64,000 nucleotides of DNA from Mycobacterium sp. URHD0025 (GCF_000426065.1 NZ_AUEQ01000012.1:62001-126000); one strand, 5' to 3'. Shown: positions 18,146 through 27,007, counted from the stretch's first letter. Made by a program: numbers and translations. Notes: a model not told the origin generated them from the sequence alone.

Positions 18146-18709
18146 ATGGCTGATCACGCTTACATCACCTACGAGGAATTCGGTCGCCGGTTCTTCGAGG
18201 TGGCCGTATCCGAGGACCGGGTCGGCGACGCCATCGGGGCGATCGCCGGCGATGAGTTCGAGCTCGGCCCGATCGCCCAGGGCCCGGGCAAGATCGCCAA
18301 GGTCACCGCTCGGGTCAAGATCCAAAAGCCGCGGGTGAGCCGCATCGTGGGCGAAACCATCACGTTCTCCATCCGGATCCCGCTGGAGATCGACATGGTG
18401 ATCGACCTGCGCATCGACAGGCCCAAGTTCATGGTCTTCGGCGAGATCGCCCTGCGGGCTTCGGCATTGGCGGCCGAGCCGCTGTTGCTGATCCTCGACG
18501 TCAAGAAGCCGCGTCCGTCCGACATCTCGATCCACGTCACATCGAAATCGCTGCGGGCCGAGGTGCTGCGCATCCTGGCCGGAGTCGACGCGGAGATCAA
18601 ACGCTTCATCGCCGCACACGTGGCCGGTGAGATCGACAGCCCGGAATCGGAGCAGGCCAAAGTGATCGACGTGGCCAAGGAACTCGATTCGGCCTGGGGC
18701 GGGATCTGA
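18146..18709 (+). CDS. Conserved hypothetical protein
   Basis: 187 aa, beta-rich middle (long strands with alternating hydrophobics, about residues 50-130) and a helical C-terminus. No signal peptide, membrane segment or catalytic motif. It looks like a mycobacterial protein of unknown function, possibly a lipid-binding fold given its hydrophobic strand pattern. A short GAGGG lies just before the ATG. Confidence 0.72.
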   Translation: MADHAYITYEEFGRRFFEVAVSEDRVGDAIGAIAGDEFELGPIAQGPGKIAKVTARVKIQKPRVSRIVGETITFSIRIPLEIDMVIDLRIDRPKFMVFGEIALRASALAAEPLLLILDVKKPRPSDISIHVTSKSLRAEVLRILAGVDAEIKRFIAAHVAGEIDSPESEQAKVIDVAKELDSAWGGI

Positions 18710-18748
18710 CACCGGGCACTGGCTGCGGGCGCACTCCGAGACGCCCCG

Positions 18749-18754
18749 TACCAT
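18749..18754 (+). promoter_or_regulatory. -10 box (TACCAT), leaderless start at 18762
   Basis: TACCAT ends 7 nt before the ATG of the 43-residue ORF, the spacing seen for other leaderless candidates in this window. Confidence 0.5.
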
Positions 18755-18761
18755 TACCGCC

Positions 18762-18893
18762 ATGCAGCGCAACGTGATCCGGACCGGTCGAGCGGTCGCG
18801 GCCTCGGTGGCGACGGCGATCGCCAAGGCCGGCGAGGGCGACCTGACGGGCGGCCCGGCCGATCTCGCGTGGTCGATCCTCGGCTTCGGTTAG
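18762..18893 (+). CDS. 43-residue small protein, unknown
   Basis: A short frame encoding a basic start, an amphipathic Ala/Val helix (RAVAASVATAIAKAGEG) and a hydrophobic end LAWSILGFG. Support is the -10 box at 7 nt, start ATG, and a stop overlapping the convergent SGNH gene by 4 nt. There is no ribosome binding site, as expected for leaderless mRNA. Possibly a membrane-associated microprotein; it may be chance. Confidence 0.45.
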   Translation: MQRNVIRTGRAVAASVATAIAKAGEGDLTGGPADLAWSILGFG

Positions 18894-19660
18894 GCGCTCA
18901 GGCACATCAGAGCGGGGCGTCTGGGCGAGCGGCCGTTGCCGCCGGACTGGCCGCGAAGGTGACGCCACAGCCACGGCATGAGCATGTTCTGCGTCCACAA
19001 CACCTGTGAGTAGGCCCGGGACCGAAACGTCTGACTCTGATCCCGGCCGGTGGCCAGCGCCCAATCATGGTTACTGCCAGGCAATCCGAGTGCCTCAGCA
19101 GCGGCGTCGGCGAAGAGGCCGTGTCCCTTCGCCGACCCGTGCACGCGATCAGGACTCCACGTCTCCGGTTCGCACATCGATGGAGCCGAGTACAGATCGA
19201 CAAGCTGGAACCCGTACCGATCGGCGGCATCCCTGATCGCATCGTTGATCTGCACCACCCGCCTTCCCAGCAGTCGGCCCACCGGCAGGATCTCGGTGAT
19301 GTCGGGGAACGTGGTCGTGACGACCGTGGCTCCGGATTCCGCGAGGTTGCGGTAGACCTGCTCGAGATCGCCCAGCGCCCGCGTGAACGCGCGCCCGGGC
19401 CGGGTCACGTCATTCATCCCGATGCACACGGTGACCAGATCCGGCCGCATCGACAACGCGGTGGGCAACTGGGTGTGGAGCACATCGCCGATACGGTGGC
19501 CGCGAATGGCGAGGTTGGCATAGCCCAAACCTGGATACAGCCCGTCGAGGCGCACCGCGAGCCGATCGGCGAAGCCCATCAGGCCGATGGTGTCGTCGCC
19601 ATCCCACAGTCCTTCGGTCTGGCTGTCGCCGAGGGCGACATACCGGGTGAAACGTCGCAC
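18890..19660 (-). CDS. SGNH/GDSL-type esterase
   Basis: 256 aa. Block I is ALGDSQTEG, block III is GMND, and block V DRVH contains the catalytic His; the usual Ser in GDS is kept. Such enzymes deacylate esters, lipids or sugars. There is no signal peptide from this start, so it is cytosolic unless processed otherwise. GTG 19660 was chosen because TAGAGT lies 7 nt upstream on the minus strand; upstream in-frame codons are not start codons nearby. Confidence 0.85.
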   Translation of the reverse strand: MRRFTRYVALGDSQTEGLWDGDDTIGLMGFADRLAVRLDGLYPGLGYANLAIRGHRIGDVLHTQLPTALSMRPDLVTVCIGMNDVTRPGRAFTRALGDLEQVYRNLAESGATVVTTTFPDITEILPVGRLLGRRVVQINDAIRDAADRYGFQLVDLYSAPSMCEPETWSPDRVHGSAKGHGLFADAAAEALGLPGSNHDWALATGRDQSQTFRSRAYSQVLWTQNMLMPWLWRHLRGQSGGNGRSPRRPALMCLSA

Positions 19661-19667
19661 GCTGGCG

Positions 19668-19673
19668 ACTCTA
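19668..19673 (-). promoter_or_regulatory. -10 box (TAGAGT), leaderless start at 19660
   Basis: On the minus strand TAGAGT ends 7 nt before the GTG of the SGNH hydrolase gene. Confidence 0.5.
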
Positions 19674-19711
19674 GCGCGCCCCGAATCGGGCGTTGCACCC
19701 AGACACGTCGA

Positions 19712-19735
19712 AGGGGCGCCCAAAAGGACGCCCCT
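19712..19735 (-). terminator. Hairpin terminator after the small secreted gene
   Basis: A perfect 7-bp GC-rich stem (19712-19718 with 19729-19735) around a 10-nt loop lies 25 nt past the stop at 19761. It also separates that gene from the SGNH gene on the same strand. There is no long U tract. Confidence 0.5.
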
Positions 19736-19760
19736 CCTTGATGTTTCACGAAATTTGGAC

Positions 19761-20060
19761 TTACTTCACGTCCACGTAAATCGTTTTGTTGACAACGTTG
19801 GTCTGCAAGCTGTCGCCCGGGTTACCGGAATCTGTCCGGGTGTAGGTCTGCCCGGGCCGCACCGCGACCACCGAAGCCTTGTCCAGTGGGGTCGAGCCGA
19901 CGTGGTTGACGACGACCTTGTAACCCTGAGCCTGCAGTTCGCTGATGGTCTGCTGGGCATTGCCCGGTCCGGTAGGAGCGGCCTGTGCCGGTGCGGCAAG
20001 ACCGACCACGGCTGCCGCTGCAGCGCCCGCCAGTGCTGTGGCAAATCCGATTCTCATCAT
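19761..20060 (-). CDS. Small secreted protein
   Basis: 99 aa with a Sec signal peptide (MMRIGFATALAGAAAAAVVG, cleavage after AQA near residue 27). The mature part has the PASTA-like run QAQGYKVVVNHVGSTPLDKA, and a C-terminal strand ending TIYVDVK. ATG 20060 has GAAGG upstream; a longer frame to 20117 adds a non-signal, basic head and is rejected. The role is unknown; possibly cell-wall associated. Confidence 0.78.
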   Translation of the reverse strand: MMRIGFATALAGAAAAAVVGLAAPAQAAPTGPGNAQQTISELQAQGYKVVVNHVGSTPLDKASVVAVRPGQTYTRTDSGNPGDSLQTNVVNKTIYVDVK

Positions 20061-20361
20061 CTTTGGTGCCTTCTTTCGCTGTTCTGTTGTGTCGCACCCG
20101 GCGCACCGGCGGCGCACTGTCGCTGGGCGTCGTCGCTAGTCCTTATAGGTGTTACACAAGGGTTAACCTGCAGTTCACAGATAAAATTCCGGCTGTCCGA
20201 AACCGTTGACGAGGGCTGCGTCACACTCGGGAACCGGGCCACCGCGCTCCGCTCGCCGCCCCGCTGTACCGGCTCTGGAGTGACCCGGATTACGCTGCGG
20301 TGGCAAAGTGGTTCACAACACCCGTGTCATCGGAACGGCATCGCCGCGTAGCGTGCAACCC
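20061..20361. other. Intergenic region between two divergent genes
   Basis: About 300 nt without a gene. The left half is AT-richer than its surroundings, with GGTTAACC (20161-20168) and a TATAAG-like hexamer on the minus strand that could drive the small secreted gene. Nothing else is supportable beyond the -10 box at 20349. Confidence 0.4.
20349..20354 (+). promoter_or_regulatory. -10 box (TAGCGT), leaderless start at 20362
   Basis: TAGCGT ends 7 nt before GTG 20362, supporting this start for the Nudix protein instead of GTG 20308. Confidence 0.5.
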
Positions 20362-20859
20362 GTGGCCAAACTGAGCGCCGGGATATTGCTGTACCGCCTC
20401 GCCGGATCCGATGTCGAGGTGCTGATCGCCCATCCGGGGGGACCGTTCTGGGCCCGCAAGGATGCCGGCGCGTGGTCGGTACCCAAGGGCGAGTACGCCG
20501 CTGACGAAGACCCCTGGCTTGCGGCGCAACGGGAATTCACCGAGGAACTCGGCGTCGCCCCGCCCGCGGGCCCGCGTATCGACCTCCTCCCGGTACGCCA
20601 GGCCGGAGGCAAGGTGGTCACCGCGTTCGCGGTACGCGGGGACTTCGACGCCGCTTCGGCGGTGAGCAACACATTCACCGTCGAATTGCCGAAGGGTTCC
20701 GGACGGTTCGTCGAATTCCCCGAAATCGATCGTGTCGCTTGGGTTTCAGTGGCCGTGGCGCGCACCAGATTGCTGACTGGACAGCGTCCGTTGTTGGACC
20801 AGCTGATGGCCGCGCCGGAACTCGCGGGCTATGGCGAAGGCCGCCCGGACAGCGGCTAG
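20362..20859 (+). CDS. Nudix hydrolase
   Basis: 165 aa. A complete Nudix box Gx5Ex7REUxEExGU is present as G-EYAADE...REFTEELGV (about residues 47-70), so it should hydrolyse a nucleoside diphosphate linked to another group; the substrate is not readable. GTG 20362 is chosen over GTG 20308 because of the -10 box and because VAKLSAGILLYR is a typical family start. Its stop is 4 nt from the convergent reductase gene's stop. Confidence 0.87.
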   Translation: MAKLSAGILLYRLAGSDVEVLIAHPGGPFWARKDAGAWSVPKGEYAADEDPWLAAQREFTEELGVAPPAGPRIDLLPVRQAGGKVVTAFAVRGDFDAASAVSNTFTVELPKGSGRFVEFPEIDRVAWVSVAVARTRLLTGQRPLLDQLMAAPELAGYGEGRPDSG

Positions 20860-20863
20860 CGAC

Positions 20864-22003
20864 TCAGAGATCCAGCGTCAGCCGCTGCCCGGCTTCCGCT
20901 CGTGACACGCAGGTCAGCAGATAGCCCGCGTCGCGCTCCGGGTCGGTCAGCAACGTATCCCGGTGCTGCACAACCCCGTCGGAACCTGGCGCGGTGCGGA
21001 TCCGGCAGGTGCCGCAGAACCCTTGCTGGCATGAGTACGGCGCGTTCACGCCGGCCCGTCCCAGCGCGGCGAGCAGTGTCTCATCGGCTCCGACCGTCAT
21101 CGTGGCACCGGTGGAGGCGATCGTGACCGAGAATTCGGCTCCGTCGACAACCGGTGGCGCCGCGAATCTTTCGAAGTGCAGTTCGACGTCGTCACGGCCG
21201 GTGAGCGCAGCCCGGATTCCGGTCAGCATCGGGGCCGGCCCGCACGCGTACACCGTGGTGCCGTCGGGACAGTCGCCCAGCAGATCGTCGGCACTCGGCA
21301 GTCCGTCGACATCGTCGGTGCGGATCTCGATACGGTCGCCGAACCGGGAGAGCTCACCCAGGAACGGCAGGCTGTCGCGGCTGCGCCCGGCGTACACCAT
21401 CGACCAGTCGACTCCCAGCCGTGCGGCCAATCCGAGCATCGGCAGGATCGGCGTGATGCCGATTCCGCCGGCGATGAAACGGAACCGCTGAGCAGGCGAC
21501 CCGTAGCCGGGCACGGTGAGGGCGAACGCATTCCGCGGGCCGTGGGTGCTCACCGTGCTGCCGACCCGCAGGCTGTCGTGCACCTCGACCGAGCCGCCGC
21601 CGCCATCGGGGATGCGCCGCACCGCAATTCGATAACTGTCGGTGACCGCGGGGTCGCCGCACAGCGAGTACTGCCGAACCCGTCCGCTGGCCAGATGCAG
21701 GTCGAGATGCGCGCCCGGATACCACTGCGGCAGCTCACCGCCGTCCGCAGCAGCAAGAGTCAGTGCGATGACGTCCTGATCGTGGGCGACCACCTGCCGG
21801 TCCGTCACCGTCAGAACGATCGTGCGATCCAGCTCGGGTGGCGGACCGGGCCGACGCACCAGCCGGCCCACGGTCCATAGGGTGGCGATGGCGACGTCGG
21901 CCGCGCCGAGCATCGGGTCATGGCGGAAACGGCCTGAAATACTCGGCGGAATCCGGCGGTATCGGGATATCAGTGAAAGCGTCGGCACAATTGTGCCCGT
22001 CAC
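20864..22003 (-). CDS. Ferredoxin-NAD(P)H reductase with 2Fe-2S domain
   Basis: 379-aa flavin reductase of the phthalate-dioxygenase-reductase/FNR type: N-terminal FAD/FMN barrel with RQYS, NAD(P) domain with GGIGITPILP, and a C-terminal plant-type ferredoxin with CQQGFCGTC and a fourth Cys (Cx4Cx2Cx29C). GTG 22003 overlaps the stop of the upstream di-iron gene as GTGA, excluding a longer frame that would overlap it by nearly 190 nt. It probably delivers electrons from NAD(P)H to that protein. Confidence 0.88.
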   Translation of the reverse strand: MTGTIVPTLSLISRYRRIPPSISGRFRHDPMLGAADVAIATLWTVGRLVRRPGPPPELDRTIVLTVTDRQVVAHDQDVIALTLAAADGGELPQWYPGAHLDLHLASGRVRQYSLCGDPAVTDSYRIAVRRIPDGGGGSVEVHDSLRVGSTVSTHGPRNAFALTVPGYGSPAQRFRFIAGGIGITPILPMLGLAARLGVDWSMVYAGRSRDSLPFLGELSRFGDRIEIRTDDVDGLPSADDLLGDCPDGTTVYACGPAPMLTGIRAALTGRDDVELHFERFAAPPVVDGAEFSVTIASTGATMTVGADETLLAALGRAGVNAPYSCQQGFCGTCRIRTAPGSDGVVQHRDTLLTDPERDAGYLLTCVSRAEAGQRLTLDL

Positions 22004-22899
22004 AGGTGAGCGGCTCGAGCCGCGGGCGAGCTGGCCAGGTATGCGACCGCCTGCGCCGTCGAACCCATCTCCTCCGGTGAGAAGCTCGGCCGGCAGTAGG
22101 CCAGCGTGCTGGTACCGAACATCCGGGAGAACTTCGGCAGCAGTCCCAGCTTGGAATCGTGCATGCGCATCCTGTTCATCCGCCACCAGCCGATGTCGAG
22201 GGTCGGGTCACTCTTCACCATCGCCCAGCAGCCGCGCTGGAAGAACAGATAGACCGCGGTCGCGGCGATCGACATCGCCCGCACCCGGCTGAAATAGCTG
22301 GGCTGGAAATACATCGCGACGTCGTGGGCGACGCTGCGGTGCTCGACCTCTTCGCTGCCGTGCCAGCGGAACAGATCAGTCATCGTCGGGTCCGCGTCGT
22401 AGTCCTCCCACGAGCAGTTCAGCACGAAGTCGCCCAGCACCGCGGTGTAGTGCTCGATGGCCGCGATGAGCCACAGCCGGTCACAGAGATTGGACAGCCT
22501 GCGACGCGGATCCGTCGACCCGGCCGGTGCCAGGGTCCGGGTGAACACATGCTCCACCAGTGACAGGACCGGCCGGTAATCGACTCCGTGGTTGGTCAGG
22601 AACTCGTCGAGCACCTGATCGTGTGTCTCGGCGTGGGTCGCTTCCTGGCCGATGAAACCCCGCATGTCATCGGCCAGTTTGGGATCCCGCACGTACGGCA
22701 GGGCTTCGTTGAACGTGGCGACGAACCAGTGCTCGGCCATCGGCAGCACCACATTGAACAGGTTGACCATCGACGAAGCCACCGGATGGCCGGGGATCCA
22801 GTGCAGTGGAATGTTGTCGAGATCGAAATGAACCTTGCGGGCCTGGATCTGAACCGGGCCGGGATCGATCTCGTGGTCGAACCGCAACGGACGCAGCAT
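22000..22899 (-). CDS. Di-iron metal-dependent hydrolase-type protein
   Basis: 299-aa member of the predicted metal-dependent hydrolase family (PF10118-like). Two ExxH motifs are visible, EATH (near residue 86) and EVEH (near 195), plus an Glu in IEHY between them, so it looks like a ferritin-like di-iron centre rather than a true hydrolase. AGGGAGG precedes the ATG at 22899. It is translationally coupled to the ferredoxin reductase downstream, a strong sign that the two work together as an oxygenase or desaturase. Confidence 0.8.
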   Translation of the reverse strand: MLRPLRFDHEIDPGPVQIQARKVHFDLDNIPLHWIPGHPVASSMVNLFNVVLPMAEHWFVATFNEALPYVRDPKLADDMRGFIGQEATHAETHDQVLDEFLTNHGVDYRPVLSLVEHVFTRTLAPAGSTDPRRRLSNLCDRLWLIAAIEHYTAVLGDFVLNCSWEDYDADPTMTDLFRWHGSEEVEHRSVAHDVAMYFQPSYFSRVRAMSIAATAVYLFFQRGCWAMVKSDPTLDIGWWRMNRMRMHDSKLGLLPKFSRMFGTSTLAYCRPSFSPEEMGSTAQAVAYLASSPAARAAHL

Positions 22900-22933
22900 C
22901 GAGAGCCTCCCTGGGAATGAGTGGACTCTCAGC

Positions 22934-22939
22934 AGTGTA
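22934..22939 (-). promoter_or_regulatory. -10 box (TACACT) for the di-iron/reductase operon
   Basis: On the minus strand TACACT lies 34 nt before the ATG at 22899, leaving a short leader containing AGGGAGG. Position fits a promoter for the two-gene operon. Confidence 0.35.
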
Positions 22940-22998
22940 CGGATTTAGGTGGGAACGGCGGTACCGGGTTGCCTGTGTCGGGTCAGACCGGGTTCTGA

Positions 22999-23409
22999 TC
23001 AGGCCGGCGGCGGCGTGCCCGCGCCCGGCGCCCCGGCGATCGGAACCACCGGGGTGGGCGTCACGGTGGTGACACCGTTGCTGCCGACCCTCGGGCCGCC
23101 CGGAACGGCCGAATCGGCGGCCTGATCGGCCGCGGCCGCGCTGCAGTCCAGCATCAGGATCATCTTGCCGTTGGAGTTGACCTTCTGGGAGTCGACCAGG
23201 CACTCGGACTGCGGCAGGGCACTGCCGAAAGACCCGCCGAAGGTGGCCTTGACGCCCTGGCTTTTCAGGATCGCCAGCGCCTTCAGGTAGGGCTCGCCGA
23301 CCACGTTGACCGAGGACGAGCTCGGCTGTGAGGTGGCGGTGCCTGCGGCCAACAGGGCGATCGAACCAGCGGCGAGCAGACCGCCGCCGAGCGCAACAAG
23401 CTTCTTCAC
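22999..23409 (-). CDS. Secreted PASTA-like protein
   Basis: 136 aa. N-terminal signal (MKKLVALGGGLLAAGSIALL, cleavage near residue 27), then one PASTA-like unit: VVGEPYLKALAILKSQGVKA, with a Cys pair (ECLVD and LDCSAA) and a Pro-rich tail. GTG 23409 has GGAG 5 nt upstream. Possibly cell-wall associated. It resembles mycobacterial small secreted proteins of unknown role. Confidence 0.75.
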   Translation of the reverse strand: MKKLVALGGGLLAAGSIALLAAGTATSQPSSSSVNVVGEPYLKALAILKSQGVKATFGGSFGSALPQSECLVDSQKVNSNGKMILMLDCSAAAADQAADSAVPGGPRVGSNGVTTVTPTPVVPIAGAPGAGTPPPA

Positions 23410-23488
23410 GTGAACTCCGTCAGTCGGGTGCGTTTGCGAACATATCGCAGCTGTGACGAATGTGAAACCGGAGCAGACACCCGGAGCG

Positions 23489-25618
23489 TTACATCCCGGC
23501 CCGGCCGGTATGGGCGGTGATCGACCTCATCACATCGCACAACGCCGACGCCCGCGCATCGGGGAAGACATCCTCCAGAAGAAGCCGGCGACCGTCCGGA
23601 CCGGCCAGTGGAATGCGCCAGTTCGGGTATTCGTCGGTGGTTCCCGGCTGGTTCTGAGTGCGCACCTCGCCGACCGCATCGGCCAGCGACAGCGCAAGCA
23701 GTTTCGACGGGGTGCGGCCCAGATACCGGTACAGAGCCGACACGATCTCATCGGTGTCCGGGTCCTGCCCGAGCAGGCCGACGCGGCGCAACTCGTCGAA
23801 CCAGGCGGTTTGGGCGGCGCGGTCCGCGGCCAGCTCCTGATCGGCGGGCCGGGTCAGCAGGCCCAGTTGCTCGCGCAACCGCACGTGCTCGCCGGCCAGA
23901 TAGCCGGGCGTCGGCGGCAGGTCGTGAGTGGTCACCGAAGACAGGCAGTACTCCCGCCACCGTTCGGCGGGCAAGGGTTTTCCGGAGCCGTCCGACTCGA
24001 ACCACAGGATCGAGGTGCCGAACAGCCCCCGCTCCTGCAGATAATCGCGTACCCACGGTTCGACGGTGCCCAGGTCCTCACCGACCACCACGGCGCCGGC
24101 CCGATGTGCCTCCAGCGCGATGATGCCGATCATCGCGTCGTGGTCGTAGCGCACATAGGTGCCCTCGGTAGGTGCGGCACCCTTCGGGATCCACCACAGC
24201 CGGAACATGCCGATGATGTGGTCGATGCGCACGCCACCGGAATGCCGCAGCGCCATGTTGACCACTGTGCGGAACGGTTCATAGGCCTGCTCGACGAGGC
24301 GGTCGGGCCGCCACGGCGGCTGTGACCAGTCCTGCCCGAGCTGGTTGAACTCATCCGGCGGTGCGCCCGCGGTGACCCCCAGTGCCAGCACATCCTGCAG
24401 AGCCCAGGCGTCGGCGCCATCGGGATCGACCCCCACCGCCAAGTCGCTCATCACTCCGAGTTCCATACCGGCCTGCACCGCCGTGGCCTGAGCGGCGGTG
24501 AGTTGATCGTCGAGCACCCACTGCAACCACCGGTGAAAGTCCACCGCCTGCGGATTGGCCGCGGCGAATGCGGCCACCTCAGGATTGGCCGGATGCTGCA
24601 GCGGCTCGGGCCAGCCATGCCAATCGGCGCCGTACTGTTCGGCAAGCGCACACCAAATCGCGAAATCCTCCAGGCTGCGGCCCTGACGGGCCCGGTAGGC
24701 GGCGTAGGCCACCTGGCGGCCCGCCGAACGCTCGACCCGGTACACCTGCTCCAGAGCGGTGCGTTTGGCCTGCCAGGCCGCGTCGCGATCGATGGTGGGG
24801 TGGCGGTCGGCCCGCTTGTTCAGCACGGAGCGCAGCGCCCGGATACGGCCGCGGTGACGGACCTCGGCGAACTCCGGGATGGCTTCGACCCGTAGATAGA
24901 GCGGGTTGCCGAAGCGGCGGGAAGTGGGCAGATACGGCGACGGCTCCATCGGCGCGGTGGGGGCGGCCGCATGAAGCGGGTTGACCAGGATGAACCCAGC
25001 CTCGTGCTCGGCCGCCGACCACACCGCGAGGTCGGCCAGATCTGTCAGATCGCCTGTGCCCCAAGAGGATTTGGACCGAACGCTGTAGAGCTGGACGGCC
25101 AGGCCCCAGGCGCGGCGCGGGCCCAGCCGGGCGGGCAGTTCCAGCGTGGCAGGCGAGATCACCACCGGGGTCCCGACATCAGAGTCGCCCAACCGCAGCC
25201 GGTGATAGCCCAGCGGGAGGTCGGCGGGCAACTCGAACGTGGCCTCACCGATCAACCGGTCCCCGAGCTCGTACGGGGGGCGGTTGTTCTCCAACTGCCG
25301 CAGGCCGGTGCGCTCGGTGCCGTCCTCGAGAAGCAGGGTCAGGTCGACGGGATCACCGTGCGGGACATGCACCCAGAAACTCGATGGCACCGTCGCCCGG
25401 CCCAGCACGATGGGTGGCAGGCTGCGCTGCCAGTACTCCCGGTCGTGGGCGGCCAGGGAATCGATGCGGTCGGCTTCGGTGCCTGCCGGGACGCCGAGCG
25501 CATCCAGCACGGCCACCAGCGTGGACTCGTCGACAGCGGTGCGCCGGCCGCTCCAATCGTCGAACTCGGCGGCCACGCCGTAGCGGCGGGCCAACTCCAG
25601 CAGAGCCGATGAGGTCAT
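23489..25618 (-). CDS. malQ: 4-alpha-glucanotransferase
   Basis: 709-aa GH77 amylomaltase that transfers maltosyl segments between alpha-1,4-glucans, cytosolic, in maltodextrin/glycogen turnover. The N-terminal ~150 residues are the actinobacterial carbohydrate-binding-like extension, then the barrel: DHIIGMFRLW, GEDLGTVEPW, and TTHDLPPTPGYL contain the catalytic and substrate residues. Length matches M. tuberculosis MalQ (about 720 aa). Same strand as the next gene, 33 nt apart. Confidence 0.93.
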   Translation of the reverse strand: MTSSALLELARRYGVAAEFDDWSGRRTAVDESTLVAVLDALGVPAGTEADRIDSLAAHDREYWQRSLPPIVLGRATVPSSFWVHVPHGDPVDLTLLLEDGTERTGLRQLENNRPPYELGDRLIGEATFELPADLPLGYHRLRLGDSDVGTPVVISPATLELPARLGPRRAWGLAVQLYSVRSKSSWGTGDLTDLADLAVWSAAEHEAGFILVNPLHAAAPTAPMEPSPYLPTSRRFGNPLYLRVEAIPEFAEVRHRGRIRALRSVLNKRADRHPTIDRDAAWQAKRTALEQVYRVERSAGRQVAYAAYRARQGRSLEDFAIWCALAEQYGADWHGWPEPLQHPANPEVAAFAAANPQAVDFHRWLQWVLDDQLTAAQATAVQAGMELGVMSDLAVGVDPDGADAWALQDVLALGVTAGAPPDEFNQLGQDWSQPPWRPDRLVEQAYEPFRTVVNMALRHSGGVRIDHIIGMFRLWWIPKGAAPTEGTYVRYDHDAMIGIIALEAHRAGAVVVGEDLGTVEPWVRDYLQERGLFGTSILWFESDGSGKPLPAERWREYCLSSVTTHDLPPTPGYLAGEHVRLREQLGLLTRPADQELAADRAAQTAWFDELRRVGLLGQDPDTDEIVSALYRYLGRTPSKLLALSLADAVGEVRTQNQPGTTDEYPNWRIPLAGPDGRRLLLEDVFPDARASALCDVMRSITAHTGRAGM

Positions 25619-25651
25619 GAGACCAATCTTGGTGCCCAGGACGCGATCGTG

Positions 25652-26929
25652 TCAGTCGACATCGCGGGACAGCAGGTCATCCCAGGTGTCACGGCGCACG
25701 ACCAGCCGGGCAGTTCCTTTGTGCGCGAACACAACCGGAACCCGGCGGGCACCGTTGTACTGATTCGACATGGTGTAGCAATACGCCCCGGTGACCGGTA
25801 CCGCCAGTAGGTCGCCGACCTTCGGTTCGCGCAGCGCCACGGCGTCGATCAGCTGATCGCCGGACTCGCAGTGCCTGCCGACGAGGCTGACCGGCTCGCC
25901 GCCGCCGACGCGGTCGGCGATGGTGGCCTCGAACCGCTGCCCGGTCAGCGACACCTCCAGGTTGTCGCCCATCCCGCCGTCCACCGCCACATGGGTGATC
26001 GCCCCGTGTTTGACGGTGGTGACGCGGTACAGCGTGCAGGCGTTGGCCGCCACCATGCTGCGACCGGGTTCGACGATGATCCGGCTGTCGGGCGGCAGCA
26101 ACTCACGGGCCTGGGTCACCATCGCCTCGGCGTAGTCGTCCAGGCTCGGCGGGTCCTCGTCGTAGGTGTAGCGCGCCCCGAGTCCGCCGCCGAGGTCGTA
26201 GACCTCGAACGTGCCAAGAGCCGCGATCGGTTTCACCGCCGCGGCCAGTTGCTCGACATCGAGCAGTTGCGATCCCACGTGGGTGTGCACACCGTCCAGG
26301 CGTAGCCGCGGACTGGCCTCGATACGCGCGATCGCCGCCCGGGCGTCCGCGGGCATCAGGCCGAACTTGGACCCGGCATGGCCGGTGGCCTGCGAGGCGT
26401 GCGTGGCGGCCTCGACGCCGGGGATCACCCGGACCAGACACGGTTGCTTGTGGCCGGCGGGCACGATCCGCTCCAGCCGGTCGATGTCGTCGAAGTTGTC
26501 GACCACTACGAGACCCACACCGTGGCCGACGGCCAGCGTGAGTTCCTCGTCGGTCTTGGCGTTGCCGTGCAGCACCAGCCGGGCCGGATCGGCACCGGCC
26601 TTGATCGCCGACAAGACCTCGCCTCCGCCCGCGACGTCGAGGTGCAGCCCTTCGGATGCCATCACCCGCTGGACCGCGGTGCAGGGGAAGGACTTCGACG
26701 CGAACGCGACGTCACTGCGCGGCCAGCGAGTGCGGAACGCCGAGAGATAGTCGACGGCCCGCTGCCGCAACGCGCTCTCATCGACCACGATCGCCGGGGT
26801 GCCGAACTGCCCGGCGACGGAATCCAGCCGGCAGCCGCCGACCAACAGCATGCCGTCGCTGTCCTGCCGTGTTCCGGGCGGGAAGAGCCCGATCAGATCG
26901 TCGGCGGTGGTCTCGCTGTGGATCGTCAC
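25652..26929 (-). CDS. Diaminopimelate decarboxylase-like PLP enzyme
   Basis: 425-aa fold-type III decarboxylase. Seen: PLP lysine in FASKSF, HVGSQ, GGGLG, CESGDQL and C-terminal AYCYTMSNQYN. These are the DapDC/ODC family motifs, so meso-DAP to lysine is likely, but the usual mycobacterial lysA sits in a different neighbourhood, and this may be a paralogue with a different amine or amino-acid substrate. The GTG start lies 27 nt after the AT-rich control region. Divergent from TetR with an operator between. Confidence 0.82.
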   Translation of the reverse strand: MTIHSETTADDLIGLFPPGTRQDSDGMLLVGGCRLDSVAGQFGTPAIVVDESALRQRAVDYLSAFRTRWPRSDVAFASKSFPCTAVQRVMASEGLHLDVAGGGEVLSAIKAGADPARLVLHGNAKTDEELTLAVGHGVGLVVVDNFDDIDRLERIVPAGHKQPCLVRVIPGVEAATHASQATGHAGSKFGLMPADARAAIARIEASPRLRLDGVHTHVGSQLLDVEQLAAAVKPIAALGTFEVYDLGGGLGARYTYDEDPPSLDDYAEAMVTQARELLPPDSRIIVEPGRSMVAANACTLYRVTTVKHGAITHVAVDGGMGDNLEVSLTGQRFEATIADRVGGGEPVSLVGRHCESGDQLIDAVALREPKVGDLLAVPVTGAYCYTMSNQYNGARRVPVVFAHKGTARLVVRRDTWDDLLSRDVD

Positions 26930-26976
26930 CGGTTCAGCGTGCCACTGGCGACGCCTCCCCGAGCGCTGTTAGATTG

Positions 26977-26996
26977 TCTGTAACGATCCTTACAGA
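26977..26996. promoter_or_regulatory. TetR-type operator between decarboxylase and TetR
   Basis: TCTGTAA-CGATCC-TTACAGA: perfect 7-bp arms with a 6-nt centre, 11 nt before the TetR start. The GTAACGATCCTTAC core is typical of TetR-family operators. Confidence 0.7.
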
Positions 26997-27007
26997 GGCA
27001 GGTGTAC

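Noticed and set aside
20161..20168. GGTTAACC palindrome before the small secreted gene as a regulator site
   Set aside because: Eight bases alone are too short to claim a site; I only mention it in the intergenic entry.
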